From a virus: 51,792 bases of DNA. The stretch spans positions 1 through 51,792 of IMG/VR virus record IMGVR_UViG_3300035659_000022; one strand, given 5' to 3'. Made by a program: the position numbers and the translations under genes. Positions 24,837 to 33,109 of this stretch are shown piece after piece (position 1 is the stretch's first letter; each line of letters starts with the position of its first letter). The notes beneath the pieces are model-generated. The model made no database searches, was not told the origin of the DNA, and saw nothing but the letters and a program-made list of their open reading frames with translations.

Positions 24837-25901
24837 TTACGTGATAGTGGGGCTGGTGTAGCTAGCACCACTGGCGAAGAAGAGCAGGGCGCCGTTGGTA
24901 CGTGTCCAAACACCGAGGCCGAACTCTGCTTCCATGATCCTGGCAAACAAAGGATAGTCGCCATTCTCGGCCGCAATATACAAGCCTGAGAGACCTGCGC
25001 CAGCTCTCTGGCGGAAAGCGAGCGGTTTCTCTGGAGACATTGCGTCCCATGCGAACAAGTAGTTCGCAATGGCCCAGGACTTCACCCACACCTCGGCGCC
25101 ATTGAAGATGCCGATAGCCCGATTGTCCAAGCGGGCGATGTCCAAGGTGGTACCTGGGGTATCCGAAGCCCTATAGATGATGCGGGGATCCGGATAAGGT
25201 ACGAAACCTGTCAGTGGGGCGCGGAACGCAGCCTCATCAGTCTTACTGATCGCCAACTTAACCATCCCCCCGTGGCCGTGTTCGATGACGTCGTTGATGC
25301 AGGCCAAGGCGACCGCCGCGGTCAGAGACGCATTGTAGTCAAAATGCGTGTGGGTCGTGGGGTCATAAATCTCTCCGTTCGGGCCATTCGGAATTGCAAC
25401 GGAGTCCGCGTTCAGGAAGCGCTTGATGGCCAACGCGACGCCGTCCACCAAGTGATCGTTGAACGCATAGTTCGCTGCCCCGTAGACGGCCTTCTTGATC
25501 TCTTTCTCGACCTTGCGCCAGTGAGCCGCTTCGGCTGCGAGTACCATCGTCGCCATATCGGCCGGCGTGTGGTTCTGCAGCCACTTGTACGTCCAACCAA
25601 CGTTGTACTGGAACAACCGTAGCGGGAAGCCAACGGTCGCACCTGGCTGTGAGCGTTGAGTCGGCGCCTTGCCGTACTCATCCACCTCAACCATTTCGCC
25701 ACCAGCGGACGTACCGTAAATGCGTTGGCGGTCGGTAGTGAACTCGCACATCTCGCCAGCCATCTCGGTAACGATGGCGTTATGTGCGTCAATATCGGCT
25801 TGGAGGACCTTCGCGATCGTATCCAGTCCGAACTCGACAGCGCTTGAGAAACGCGCAGCTAACAGATCATTGATATCGTGGGCACCAGTTTGGAGTGGCA
25901 T
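24837..25901 (-). CDS. Major capsid protein (HK97 fold)
   Basis: A 354-residue protein behind scaffold and decoration genes. Elements of an HK97-fold capsid protein: an N-terminal helical arm (LLAARFSSAVEFGLDTIAKVL), an extended loop region, the spine helix (ATMVLAAEAAHWRKVEKEIKKAVYGA), and a C-terminal A-domain strand set (GMVKLAISKTDEAAF, EVWVKSWAIANYLFAWD). The length is typical for phages using a separate scaffold. A good binding site (AAGAGGTGATGAC) precedes ATG 25901. Confidence 0.88.
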   Translation of the reverse strand: MPLQTGAHDINDLLAARFSSAVEFGLDTIAKVLQADIDAHNAIVTEMAGEMCEFTTDRQRIYGTSAGGEMVEVDEYGKAPTQRSQPGATVGFPLRLFQYNVGWTYKWLQNHTPADMATMVLAAEAAHWRKVEKEIKKAVYGAANYAFNDHLVDGVALAIKRFLNADSVAIPNGPNGEIYDPTTHTHFDYNASLTAAVALACINDVIEHGHGGMVKLAISKTDEAAFRAPLTGFVPYPDPRIIYRASDTPGTTLDIARLDNRAIGIFNGAEVWVKSWAIANYLFAWDAMSPEKPLAFRQRAGAGLSGLYIAAENGDYPLFARIMEAEFGLGVWTRTNGALLFFASGASYTSPTIT

Positions 25902-25913
25902 GTCATCACCTCT

Positions 25914-26804
25914 TTATGCAGACCGGACGCCCAGAATGACGACTTCGACGGCCACATTAAGAGCACCGCCGCCCTTGGCTGCAGAAATCGTAACAGTAGC
26001 ACCAGCAGCAACCAGGAGGTTGGCTGGGACCAATGCGGCAGGCCGGATAACCGCACCGACTGCAGCCGTCTTGGGGGTAGCTGCGAAGATCGAACCAGCG
26101 GTCTGGGCAGCAGCGATAGTATCGGTAGTAGCGTGCGCAGCGACACCGAGGTTACGGAACCAGATGTCGAGGATCTGCGTCTTGTGAGTGAGCACAAGAG
26201 TCGTATCGGCAACTGCATCAGCAATCGCGATACGGTGAACCACTGGAATGCCTCCGATGACGTTGACGTCAGCGACGAACTTGGCCACCAAGCCTGTAAG
26301 CCCTGCGCCTGCAGCGCCTACAGCCAGCTTAGCTTGGGTCACACCAAGATCCGCGAGCTCAGTCTCACCGATGGTGCCTGCACCAACGGTTGCTGAGGTC
26401 AACTTTGGTACGAAGACGCGCATGATCACAATATCCGTTGCAGTCACCGCAACAGCATACCCAAACGCGTCACCGGTTGTGGCAGCGGGGTCAAGGCGAC
26501 CAGCGGTTGCACTCAGGTAAAGGATATCTCCTGGGGTGAGTAGGCTGTCACTATATTTGAATCGGCTGCCCGGGCCGAACAACGTGACAGGCTGGCCAAT
26601 GACGACCGCACGAGGTGTGAAGCCTGCAACTTCAGCAGCTTCGTTCGCAGCGGCGCCAGTAGCCATGTATACTAGACTGTCGGAGCTCTTGATGTAGCAC
26701 GGAGCCACGATGTCTAGGGCCTCGCCAGCAATGAGACCTGCCAGGATTTGGTGCGCTTGGTTGAGGTCCATACTGGCAAGTGTACTACGTACAAATGGTG
26801 CCAT
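25914..26804 (-). CDS. Capsid decoration-type protein
   Basis: A 296-residue, Ala/Val/Thr-rich beta protein between scaffold and major capsid genes. The N-terminal third (DIVAPCYIKSSDSLVYMATGAA, QPVTLFGPGSRFKY) is the kind of beta-tulip domain seen in head-decoration proteins, and the C-terminal part adds further strands. The RBS AAGAGGAGAAACAC is strong. Alternatively it is a second capsid component; position is the main argument. Confidence 0.7.
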   Translation of the reverse strand: MAPFVRSTLASMDLNQAHQILAGLIAGEALDIVAPCYIKSSDSLVYMATGAAANEAAEVAGFTPRAVVIGQPVTLFGPGSRFKYSDSLLTPGDILYLSATAGRLDPAATTGDAFGYAVAVTATDIVIMRVFVPKLTSATVGAGTIGETELADLGVTQAKLAVGAAGAGLTGLVAKFVADVNVIGGIPVVHRIAIADAVADTTLVLTHKTQILDIWFRNLGVAAHATTDTIAAAQTAGSIFAATPKTAAVGAVIRPAALVPANLLVAAGATVTISAAKGGGALNVAVEVVILGVRSA

Positions 26805-26816
26805 GTGTTTCTCCTC

Positions 26817-27539
26817 TTACACCGGATGGTATATACCGCGGGCGCGTTTCTTCTTCATGATTTCTTCTTTGGATGCACCCTTTCGGGGGCCTCCGCGCTC
26901 GCCCGCGTTGAGGTTGAAGTGCCCTACAATAGGCTCTCCAACCAAATGGGGTTTTGCTTTCAGTAACGCCTTCAAGACCGTTTCTACATCGTCCTCATCT
27001 ACGTTCCCATCGTCGTCGATCTCCAACTCATCGATGTCGGTGAAGACAACAGCATCTTGCACGTCTGCGAAGCCCAACTTCGCAGCCACGGCTCTGATGA
27101 CGCCTTTAGCCTTTTCGACTTGCAACCCCTTTTCGAGTACTACAACTTTGGCCTCAGCCGCTTCCTTAGCCGCCTTGACCTTATCTGCCTCACTCGTCGT
27201 GGCTGCTATACGAGCAGCTTCGGCAGTTTCGAGCACAGCAAGCTTCTTCGCGTCACCTTTGTGCGTCTTGTGGAACTCGCGTTCCTTACGAAGTCCTGAT
27301 AGCAACCCCTTGTTGTGTACAAGGTACGCTTTCTTCACTTCAGGTGTCGCGTCTGCGAGGAAATCAGGAACTTCCTCTTCCTCTTCCTCTTCCTCTTCCT
27401 CTTCCTCCGCCGCAGTAGCTTCGGCAGCAAGTCGGGCGGCTTCAGCCGCTAAGGCTGTGTTAGTAGGAGCTGCGTCCGCGGCCGTCTTGGCCGCTAGGGC
27501 TGCAGCTTGCGCTGCAGCAATCTCATCTTGTGTTGCCAT
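26817..27539 (-). CDS. Scaffolding protein
   Basis: A 240-residue, highly charged helical protein directly behind the portal gene: an Ala-rich N-terminal coiled coil, an unbroken run of about 12 Glu (residues about 45-56), then more coiled coil (KLAVLETAEAARIAA), an acidic turn (DIDELEIDDDG) and a basic C-terminal tail (KKKRARGIYHP) of the kind that binds the capsid lining. It follows the portal stop by 1 nt. It guides head assembly and is normally absent from the finished capsid. Confidence 0.85.
   Translation of the reverse strand: MATQDEIAAAQAAALAAKTAADAAPTNTALAAEAARLAAEATAAEEEEEEEEEEEEVPDFLADATPEVKKAYLVHNKGLLSGLRKEREFHKTHKGDAKKLAVLETAEAARIAATTSEADKVKAAKEAAEAKVVVLEKGLQVEKAKGVIRAVAAKLGFADVQDAVVFTDIDELEIDDDGNVDEDDVETVLKALLKAKPHLVGEPIVGHFNLNAGERGGPRKGASKEEIMKKKRARGIYHPV
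27371..27406. repeat. Hexamer microsatellite (CTTCCT)6
   Basis: Six perfect CTTCCT units, which on the coding (minus) strand encode the poly-Glu run of the scaffold protein. Slippage here would change the length of the Glu tract by two residues per step while keeping the frame. Confidence 0.9.
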
Positions 27540-27540
27540 G

Positions 27541-29166
27541 TTACACTTGTCCTTTTGGCTTCTCGCCAGTAGTTACCGGCTTCACGTCGGTAGTTTTGGT
27601 CGCAGGTATGAGCTTCACACCGGCGGTTTGTCGTGTCGGCAGCGTCGGCGCCATAGGCGCAAACAGCCAACTGAATTCTTGCGAAAGAGCGGCTAAGAAA
27701 GTTGCCGCTTCTGGTGTGGTGGATACCATTGGCCACAGCTTCACCAAGAACGCAAGGCGGTACGCGTCTGTCCGCTTCATATTCGTTATCTGCTCTTGAG
27801 TGTAGCCGGCCTCGTTCCAAATAGTCTCCTCGGGGACACCCAGGCCCAACTTCGCCTTAAGGTCATCCAACGTTTCGTTGTTCGACCAAATAGTTGAGAA
27901 CGTAATGAGCTCATCAAAGTTAGTGTTCCCAAACATATTGGCCACTTTACGAGCCATTTCCATACAGGCTTCCCAAGCATCCCCGAACAAAGTACGGCGA
28001 TCCTGAGCCTTCTTTTTCAACTGCGCGTTCTGTTCTTTAAGGGTCTCCGCGGATGCAATTAGTTTTGTCGTAGTAAAGCGTGCAGTAGGCGTACTCGTTA
28101 CCTGTGCTGCCATTAATACAAGATCTTTAAGTGCATCTACCAAGGGCGTCGGGTCACTACCAGTAACAACTTGTAATTTGCCGTCAGGATTCTGCGTGCC
28201 GATCCACTGACCTGCACCAACCTTGAGTAAATTCGACTTGTCGTCCTTTGGCGCCTCGCCGTCTGTGGTCGGGTACCATCCTAAGGCTACAAGCATTTGA
28301 AACGCAGTGAGGTCATTGCTGGCGAGGATGTCTATCAAGGTTTTGTTAATTGCATCCTGAATGGGAATCGCATCCCATGCTTCCGGAGTGAGGTTTACAT
28401 TGCGGAAATGAATTACAGCTATGCCTACGGGTTTACCGTCTCTACCTAACCACGGAATCGGCCACGGCTCCGGGGGGACACTCGGATCCATCGAAGGAGG
28501 CTCTATATACTTCTCCCAAGCAGCTCCTGAGTACGTCCACTTCTCAATGCGATCAGGATAATAAATAGTACGCCGAATGGCCGAAGACGCCTGACCGGTC
28601 TCTTTGTCATAGTCCGTTTGTATCCACTGCTTAACGGCACACCTAGCAGGCTGATTTACATCGTCGTTCTCGTAAAGCATCCAACAGCCTTGCCCATCAC
28701 CTTCTGCATCTAGTGAAGTGTATTTGTAATTGTGGATGAGCCTCGGGCGCAATCTTGCATAATCAAAATCAACAATAATAAAGGTCTCGCGGTCTGAAAG
28801 AGCCGACTCATGCACTTCCGCCTGCACCGCATCCATGCGATTCTTAGTCCAAAGGTCCCAAGCCCAAGCTGCCTGCGCTTTGACACCCCCAGCATCGGCA
28901 ATCTCGCTTGTATTGAAACCGCTCACCGATAGCTCGTCCTTAACAGCAAGCGTTATCGTACGGCAAACATTGAGGTTGAACTTTCTAATTGCTGTGTGAA
29001 GGTCAAGGAACACCTTCACACGGTCTGTCATGTACGTATCTTGATCGCCGTTGTGGTACTTTCGGGCAAGGACTACAATAGCATCGTCATCCTTGACAGC
29101 AGCAATCAACGCGTCAATATAGGACATGTCGACGGTTTCAATGGGTACGGAACTGGCCAATGCCAT
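27541..29166 (-). CDS. Portal protein (SPP1 gp6-like)
   Basis: A 541-residue portal with the pattern of the Gp6/SPP1 family: an N-terminal clip and wing (ALIAAVKDDDAIVVLARKYHNGD), then a beta-rich wing domain (FIIVDFDYARLRPRLIHNYKY), a central stem (IPIQDAINKTLIDILASND, then MAAQVTSTPTARFTTTKL), and a long C-terminal crown. It starts at ATG 29166 behind AGAGAGG and overlaps the terminase gene by 29 nt. It forms the dodecameric DNA gate at one vertex. Confidence 0.9.
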   Translation of the reverse strand: MALASSVPIETVDMSYIDALIAAVKDDDAIVVLARKYHNGDQDTYMTDRVKVFLDLHTAIRKFNLNVCRTITLAVKDELSVSGFNTSEIADAGGVKAQAAWAWDLWTKNRMDAVQAEVHESALSDRETFIIVDFDYARLRPRLIHNYKYTSLDAEGDGQGCWMLYENDDVNQPARCAVKQWIQTDYDKETGQASSAIRRTIYYPDRIEKWTYSGAAWEKYIEPPSMDPSVPPEPWPIPWLGRDGKPVGIAVIHFRNVNLTPEAWDAIPIQDAINKTLIDILASNDLTAFQMLVALGWYPTTDGEAPKDDKSNLLKVGAGQWIGTQNPDGKLQVVTGSDPTPLVDALKDLVLMAAQVTSTPTARFTTTKLIASAETLKEQNAQLKKKAQDRRTLFGDAWEACMEMARKVANMFGNTNFDELITFSTIWSNNETLDDLKAKLGLGVPEETIWNEAGYTQEQITNMKRTDAYRLAFLVKLWPMVSTTPEAATFLAALSQEFSWLFAPMAPTLPTRQTAGVKLIPATKTTDVKPVTTGEKPKGQV

Positions 29167-30595
29167 ACGGTTGCCTCTCTACGTAGCTAACTGCAAATGA
29201 ACCTGAAGGATTAGCAGCGGCGCTCGTCAGAGCTAGCATAAAAGCGATTGCATAGTCGTCGTTCTCACCCTCGGGAGCCTTGAGGGTCGCTCCTTCAATA
29301 AGAGATAATTGCGTCCTAGTCTTTGGACAATGAATAACTGCTTTACCGTCACGCAGTAACTCGGCTCCGCTCGAATACATGAGGTCCTTACTCTTACTGG
29401 TGGTTTGCCAGCCAACGTGGCCGTCCCCACCACAAAGTAAGTAGCTCCTGTAGTTATAGACCTCCTCAAGTGCTAACAAAACCGCGTGGCCATGGTTGTT
29501 ACGCTCCACCATCAGTTTTGCACCACCAAAGGTCTTCGAAAGGGCGTGCAAATATCCTGCAAACACCTTCGGTTCTATTTTGCCAGCAAGAACGCAAACC
29601 TCCTCGAGAGTGTCCCGAGCAACTACGTGCGCAACCGAGTCGTTGCTTTCAGGACTGCCTTCTGCAGGGTCCGCACCAATCACGTACTGGTGGGATAACT
29701 GAGGGACCACGTATAATTGCAAAAACGGTAAACTGTACTTATGGTCGGTTATAACCGGCAGCTCGTGAAAGCACTTCAAGATCCACTTGAAAGGTATACG
29801 GCGATCTAACTCCGGAGGTGCTAAAGCTTCCTCATCTGTAGCGGGGTACTGCTGGTGCAAGTCATCGAGACCACCGGTACGAGATAAGATGTCATCCTTC
29901 TGCGTCTGGTACCATACCTCATCGCGACCTGGATGCGCGTACCATGGCAGGAAGATGGACTTCCAGTCGTTCTTGCCGTCCCTTGCTGCCCGGTAGGTTT
30001 GCTTGAAAAGGCTGTTCGGCGTCGTCTTGTCAGCCCGACTCAACAAGGCCATACCGCCACCACCGTCAATAGTTGGTTTCACTGCATTCATCAATGCATC
30101 TAAGTCAGGCACCAAGTCAGCTTCATCAACAAAGGCGTAACTGGCTGTGTAGGAGTCACCTGCCGTGGTAGGGAATCCGTATGCAACGGATCCATTACTT
30201 AGTACCCACTCGTGCGATGCGTCGGTTAGTATTTGACGAACACGCATCCACTTCGGGAGGCGGAGGTAGATACCTCGGAGACGCTGCAATCCCAATAAGT
30301 AGATAGCTTCCGTCTCACGCCGGGAGAACAGAAGTGCGGTAAACGAGGGCCGAAACAGCATACTCCAAAGGACGAAGCACAGTACCAACCAAGTCATGCC
30401 TAACTGGCGTGCTTTGAGAATAACATTCAATCGGTTGTTAAGGAGCAAGTCTAACGCGTCAAGTTGTCTTGGCCATAACGCAAAAGGGATCCACTTACCT
30501 GTCGGAGCGTCGTAAATCTTACAGTAAGTATAAATAAAATATGCAACCGAGGCACTACACTTCAGCCACTCCTCACGGATCCTGGTTTCCGCCAT
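29138..30595 (-). CDS. terL: Terminase large subunit
   Basis: A 485-residue packaging motor. The ATPase part has a Walker A-like KARQLGMTW (about residues 61-69), a Walker B YAFVDEAD (about 132-139) and a coupling segment ALLSRADKTTPNS. The nuclease (RNase H-like) part begins with GADPAEGSPESNDSVAHV (acidic residue cluster, about 313-330), followed by MVERNNHGHAVL and a final ENDDYAIAFMLAL acidic motif. All look intact. The packaging strategy (pac, cos or headful) cannot be read off. Confidence 0.95.
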   Translation of the reverse strand: MAETRIREEWLKCSASVAYFIYTYCKIYDAPTGKWIPFALWPRQLDALDLLLNNRLNVILKARQLGMTWLVLCFVLWSMLFRPSFTALLFSRRETEAIYLLGLQRLRGIYLRLPKWMRVRQILTDASHEWVLSNGSVAYGFPTTAGDSYTASYAFVDEADLVPDLDALMNAVKPTIDGGGGMALLSRADKTTPNSLFKQTYRAARDGKNDWKSIFLPWYAHPGRDEVWYQTQKDDILSRTGGLDDLHQQYPATDEEALAPPELDRRIPFKWILKCFHELPVITDHKYSLPFLQLYVVPQLSHQYVIGADPAEGSPESNDSVAHVVARDTLEEVCVLAGKIEPKVFAGYLHALSKTFGGAKLMVERNNHGHAVLLALEEVYNYRSYLLCGGDGHVGWQTTSKSKDLMYSSGAELLRDGKAVIHCPKTRTQLSLIEGATLKAPEGENDDYAIAFMLALTSAAANPSGSFAVSYVERQPYGIGQFRTH

Positions 30596-31181
30596 AGGTG
30601 TCTTTCTCCCAAGCGGCTACCTCTTGCTCAGCCTTGTGCAGCTCGTCCGCTGTATACGGTTCAATTCGGCTTACACCGATGTTCGTCGTACCCGGCAACC
30701 CACCACGGTCAAGTATTTCCTTTGCAGCTGACACCTTCAGACGAGGAATGGTTAGCGCGTCGGCCAATGCGTCTGCTGCATCCTCCATGCTCCGCATTAT
30801 CTTATCACGGGCCTTGTCGACAAGAGTAACATACTCTAACAAGTTGAGCCTATCAAAGGCCTCTGCTCGCTGCCTCCACTGCCAGTCATGACACGCATGT
30901 TGCCAACTAACGGCACCCCGGACAGTGTTAGCGGTCTTTTTAAGCCCTACAGCATTCGGACGTTCAGCCGCTAAATAGGCCAAATACGCTCGCGTGAGTG
31001 TCCTACTCGGCCCAAACGGCAAGAAGTATGTCATAAACCGCACATACCACCTTAACGGCTCGTTTGGCATCTGTAGCCAAGGAGTCTCAATTACCGCCGA
31101 GGGCGAGGGTACAACTAGAACGCCGGGCCTGTTGGCAGGGGTAATCGCAAGTTGTGCGTCATCGATCGTTTGCTCAGCCAT
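30573..31181 (-). CDS. Terminase small subunit
   Basis: A 202-residue protein in front of the large subunit and overlapping it by 23 nt. ATG 31181 is chosen because an AAGGACTCG binding site precedes it; a TTG at 31196 overlaps the upstream stop. The middle holds a small HTH-like or helical DNA-binding pattern (RTLTRAYLAYLAAERPNAVGLKKTANTV, long N-terminal helix bundle) and a C-terminal coiled coil (AEQEVAAWEKD). It recognises the packaging site. Confidence 0.8.
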   Translation of the reverse strand: MAEQTIDDAQLAITPANRPGVLVVPSPSAVIETPWLQMPNEPLRWYVRFMTYFLPFGPSRTLTRAYLAYLAAERPNAVGLKKTANTVRGAVSWQHACHDWQWRQRAEAFDRLNLLEYVTLVDKARDKIMRSMEDAADALADALTIPRLKVSAAKEILDRGGLPGTTNIGVSRIEPYTADELHKAEQEVAAWEKDTYGGNQDP

Positions 31182-31188
31182 CGAGTCC

Positions 31189-31581
31189 TTATTCAAACTG
31201 GTGTAAGTACAAAGCAGCTGCTAAAAGAGACTCTTCACTATCGAAGGCATACCCTAATAACTTGTTGCAGTTAGGACATAGGAGCCCGCGCACGCGGTTA
31301 GTCATGTGGTCGTGGTCGACCTCAAGCCGCTCAGCAAGCTCACTTTGGTGTTTGCCACAAATGGCACAACAACCTGCTTGCGTTGAGAACAATACGCTGT
31401 AGTCGTCGAGGGTAAGGTCATATTTCTGCCGAAGGTGCTGTTCTTGCATGTACGTGCGTTTGCACTCCTTACAGACTCGGCTAAGCCCTCCAATGTTACC
31501 TACCTGAGCGGGAAATTCCTCCACCGGCTTATCCCGGTGACACCTATTGCAAACTCGAGTCAGGGCTACAGACTCACTCAT
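31189..31581 (-). CDS. Recombination endonuclease VII-like nuclease
   Basis: A 130-residue protein from ATG 31581. The N-terminal zinc fingers (CNRCHRDKP, CKECKRTYM) are followed by the Endo VII (His-Me) core: CCAICGKHQ, LEVDHDHMTNRVRGLLC and PNCNKLLGYA, with DHDH as the catalytic His pair. It resolves branched DNA, for example before packaging; it is the first gene of the virion block. The ATG lies directly behind the promoter -10, so the mRNA may be leaderless. A paralogue is at 44256. Confidence 0.85.
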   Translation of the reverse strand: MSESVALTRVCNRCHRDKPVEEFPAQVGNIGGLSRVCKECKRTYMQEQHLRQKYDLTLDDYSVLFSTQAGCCAICGKHQSELAERLEVDHDHMTNRVRGLLCPNCNKLLGYAFDSEESLLAAALYLHQFE

Positions 31582-31609
31582 ATTATAAGTATACCAGAAA
31601 AGAGTCCAA
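31582..31609 (-). promoter_or_regulatory. Leftward promoter for Endo VII and probably the virion block
   Basis: Minus-strand TTGGAC (31604-31609), 16-bp gap, TATAAT (31582-31587); an alternative -10 TATACT (31588-31593) would start transcription at the ATG itself. No other promoter of this strength was found ahead of the 24-kb minus-strand block. Confidence 0.65.
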
Positions 31610-31665
31610 AAAAATCTACCGTCGGTAAAGGACCTAGGCATACCTTCGAGATCCGTAATAGTCTC

Positions 31666-31695
31666 TAGACAAAAAATCCAAAAACTGATTATAAT
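31666..31695 (+). promoter_or_regulatory. Rightward promoter for HTH gene 31734
   Basis: TAGACA (31666-31671), 18-bp gap, TATAAT (31690-31695), with a leader of about 35 nt to ATG 31734. It is divergent from the promoter at 31582-31609, about 57 bp away, forming a control region between the late block and the accessory block. Confidence 0.65.
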
Positions 31696-31703
31696 TGATC
31701 AAT
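31694..31703. promoter_or_regulatory. Perfect palindrome at the transcription start (candidate operator)
   Basis: ATTGATCAAT is a perfect 10-bp palindrome overlapping the -10/start region of the rightward promoter. It is a candidate operator for the HTH protein at 31734. Only position supports this. Confidence 0.4.
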
Positions 31704-31733
31704 GCTCAATAATCGCACAAGGAGGCGACAATC

Positions 31734-32183
31734 ATGGACACAACTAAAGAGGCCGAGATCCTACAAATGCAGGCCGCAGGCATGAAACCAGCCGCCATCG
31801 CTACCGAACTCGAACTAGCCATCACAACTGTCCGGGGGGTGTTAAGGAAACACGTGCCGCAAGTCGTTGCGGTAGTAGACGAAGAGGCAGTTGTGAGCGA
31901 GTACACCAAAAGCGTTCCCGTAGGAGAGATCCTAAGGGAGCACGGCATTAGCTACGCGACTTTGTATCGCATACTCGCAGACCATGATATACCTACACGA
32001 GTAGCGGCAAGCACTGTCGGGAGGCATTTGCAAATGCAGGCCGCTATAGACCTGTATAAAGCTGGAACCCCCTTGTGGCAAATACTTGAAGAAACTGGAG
32101 TCCCACAACCAACGCTTCACAACGAGCTTCACCTACAAGGCATCCCCCTACGCCGTCCGCGCAGGCACCTAGCACAGCCCTAG
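31734..32183 (+). CDS. Helix-turn-helix protein with two HTH units
   Basis: A 149-residue protein with three short helical DNA-binding patterns: MKPAAIATELELAITTVRGVLRK (residues about 16-38), SVPVGEILREHGISYATLYRILADHDIP (62-89) and GTPLWQILEETGVPQPTLHNELHLQGIPL (about 113-141). All end in the GIP/GVPL turn seen in recombinase-like HTH. It follows AAGGAGG 10 nt upstream. The last unit is shared with the protein at 36643, so these are paralogues. It is the first gene of the accessory region and a candidate transcription regulator of the divergent promoters. Confidence 0.75.
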   Translation: MDTTKEAEILQMQAAGMKPAAIATELELAITTVRGVLRKHVPQVVAVVDEEAVVSEYTKSVPVGEILREHGISYATLYRILADHDIPTRVAASTVGRHLQMQAAIDLYKAGTPLWQILEETGVPQPTLHNELHLQGIPLRRPRRHLAQP

Positions 32184-32228
32184 ATATTGCGCGTAGCGCC
32201 CCGTTGATTCTTCGTTCGGAGGTGTAAA

Positions 32229-32507
32229 GTGAAAATGCTTTCTACTGCAGAGAAGCGAGACGTTACCAAACTTAGGCGTATTGTTGCACTAGCAGACGAG
32301 ATACTATCCCTTACGGGCGACGATGGGTTGTTCCTGACTGTGTTAGGGGGAGAGATGAGCATTATACAGGACTCTGCTCTTAAGGTTCGAGTTGCCGCCG
32401 CGAACGCTTTGGTAGTCGGTTTCGAAGATACTTCAGCGGTGATGAAAGACCCGCCGCACCAGGTTGACCGGAGTCATGTAGAGGTGTCACATGTCCAAAG
32501 CAAGTGA
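32229..32507 (+). CDS. Small helical protein of unknown function
   Basis: A 92-residue protein starting at GTG 32229 behind GGAGGTGTAAA. The first part is helical and charged (EKRDVTKLRRIVALADEILSLTG), with an alpha/beta middle. It overlaps the next gene by 17 nt. No function was recognised. Confidence 0.7.
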   Translation: MKMLSTAEKRDVTKLRRIVALADEILSLTGDDGLFLTVLGGEMSIIQDSALKVRVAAANALVVGFEDTSAVMKDPPHQVDRSHVEVSHVQSK

Positions 32508-32736
32508 TCCCCAACCACGCCCGGTAAAAGGCTTTGGTGCGCAGGTTGTTTTTGAAATAGTAATCGAAGACGTTCGGGAGCGCTCGGAGGTAGGTAGGGT
32601 GCGGTACGGTACTCCTCTTATGACGTTTAACGGCCGAGATGCTTTGTGGGATGCCTATCAGGAGGCCATAGATTTAGTGATGTATCTCCGCCAAGTAATT
32701 TTGGAGCGGGAAGCTACTCCTCATGACCACGGGTAA
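32491..32736 (+). CDS. MazG-like / DUF5664-type small protein
   Basis: An 81-residue protein with VGRVRYGTPLMTF, NGRDALWDAYQEAIDLVMYLRQ and ILERE at residues about 34-74. This signature is typical of a phage protein family related to MazG-like nucleotide pyrophosphohydrolases (the DAYQEALDLVMYLR helix carries the acidic residues). It might trim alarmones or dNTPs. The family is recognised by pattern. Confidence 0.65.
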   Translation: MSKASDPQPRPVKGFGAQVVFEIVIEDVRERSEVGRVRYGTPLMTFNGRDALWDAYQEAIDLVMYLRQVILEREATPHDHG

Positions 32737-32871
32737 AATACGACACCCCCTTTAGTTTGATGTCTATGGGCCGGAAAATGGGCTACTCTTGAAATTCAGT
32801 CGGAGGGTTTTACCCCCCAAAAAATACCCGGTTAAGTTCCCTTAACAATTAAGGCCCTTTAACTATTGAAT

Positions 32872-32907
32872 AACCTTAACAACCTTAACAACCTTAACAA
32901 CCTTAAC
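32872..32907. repeat. Four tandem 9-bp iterons AACCTTAAC
   Basis: Units at 32872-32880, 32881-32889, 32890-32898 and 32899-32907 are identical. The 9-bp spacing is just under one helical turn. No other copy of this array was seen in the window. Confidence 0.9.
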
Positions 32908-32960
32908 AATTTTATTAAGTCATAAACTCATATAAACTTCTAATGTAATTCAAATACTAA

Positions 32961-32981
32961 GGTTATATACTAAATATAACC
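32961..32981. promoter_or_regulatory. Inverted repeat GGTTATAT-ACTAA-ATATAACC
   Basis: A perfect 8-bp inverted repeat with a 5-bp spacer, upstream of the promoter-like TATAAT (33035-33040) of the HTH gene at 33110. It is a candidate operator or origin element. Confidence 0.5.
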
Positions 32982-33034
32982 AAGTAGGGAGGTGGGAGGG
33001 AAATATAAAACAATTTTAGGGGTTGTCGAACCTT

Positions 33035-33040
33035 TATAAT
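33035..33040 (+). promoter_or_regulatory. Promoter -10 for HTH gene 33110
   Basis: TATAAT in a very AT-rich context (TTTATAATAAAATAAAC); the -35 is weak (AATTTT at 33012-33017, 17-bp gap). It would put the start of transcription near 33047, which argues for GTG 33110 rather than TTG 33023 as the translation start. Confidence 0.45.
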
Positions 33041-33109
33041 AAAATAAACTACCAATCAATAACAAAAGAGGTTATTGGATCCAAATCATCCAACATAAAA
33101 GAGGATAAA

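Larger units (their letters stand above)
32737..33022. other. AT-rich intergenic region with iterons (candidate replication origin)
   Basis: A gene-free stretch. Four perfect tandem copies of AACCTTAAC lie at 32872-32907, flanked by inverted repeats GTTAAG/CTTAAC (32831-32846) and GGTTATAT/ATATAACC (32961-32968 with 32974-32981). The sequence from about 32860 to 33110 is far more AT-rich than its surroundings. Iterons beside an AT-rich segment and an HTH gene are the usual make-up of an origin with its initiator, but a plain operator region is also possible. Confidence 0.55.

Noticed and set aside
26710-27696. 328-residue plus-strand open frame
   Set aside because: Antisense to scaffold and portal genes; poly-Ser from the CTTCCT repeat, no domain.
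32229-32736. Toxin-antitoxin pair for the two genes 32229/32491
   Set aside because: The second matches a MazG-like pattern and the first has no toxin or antitoxin feature.
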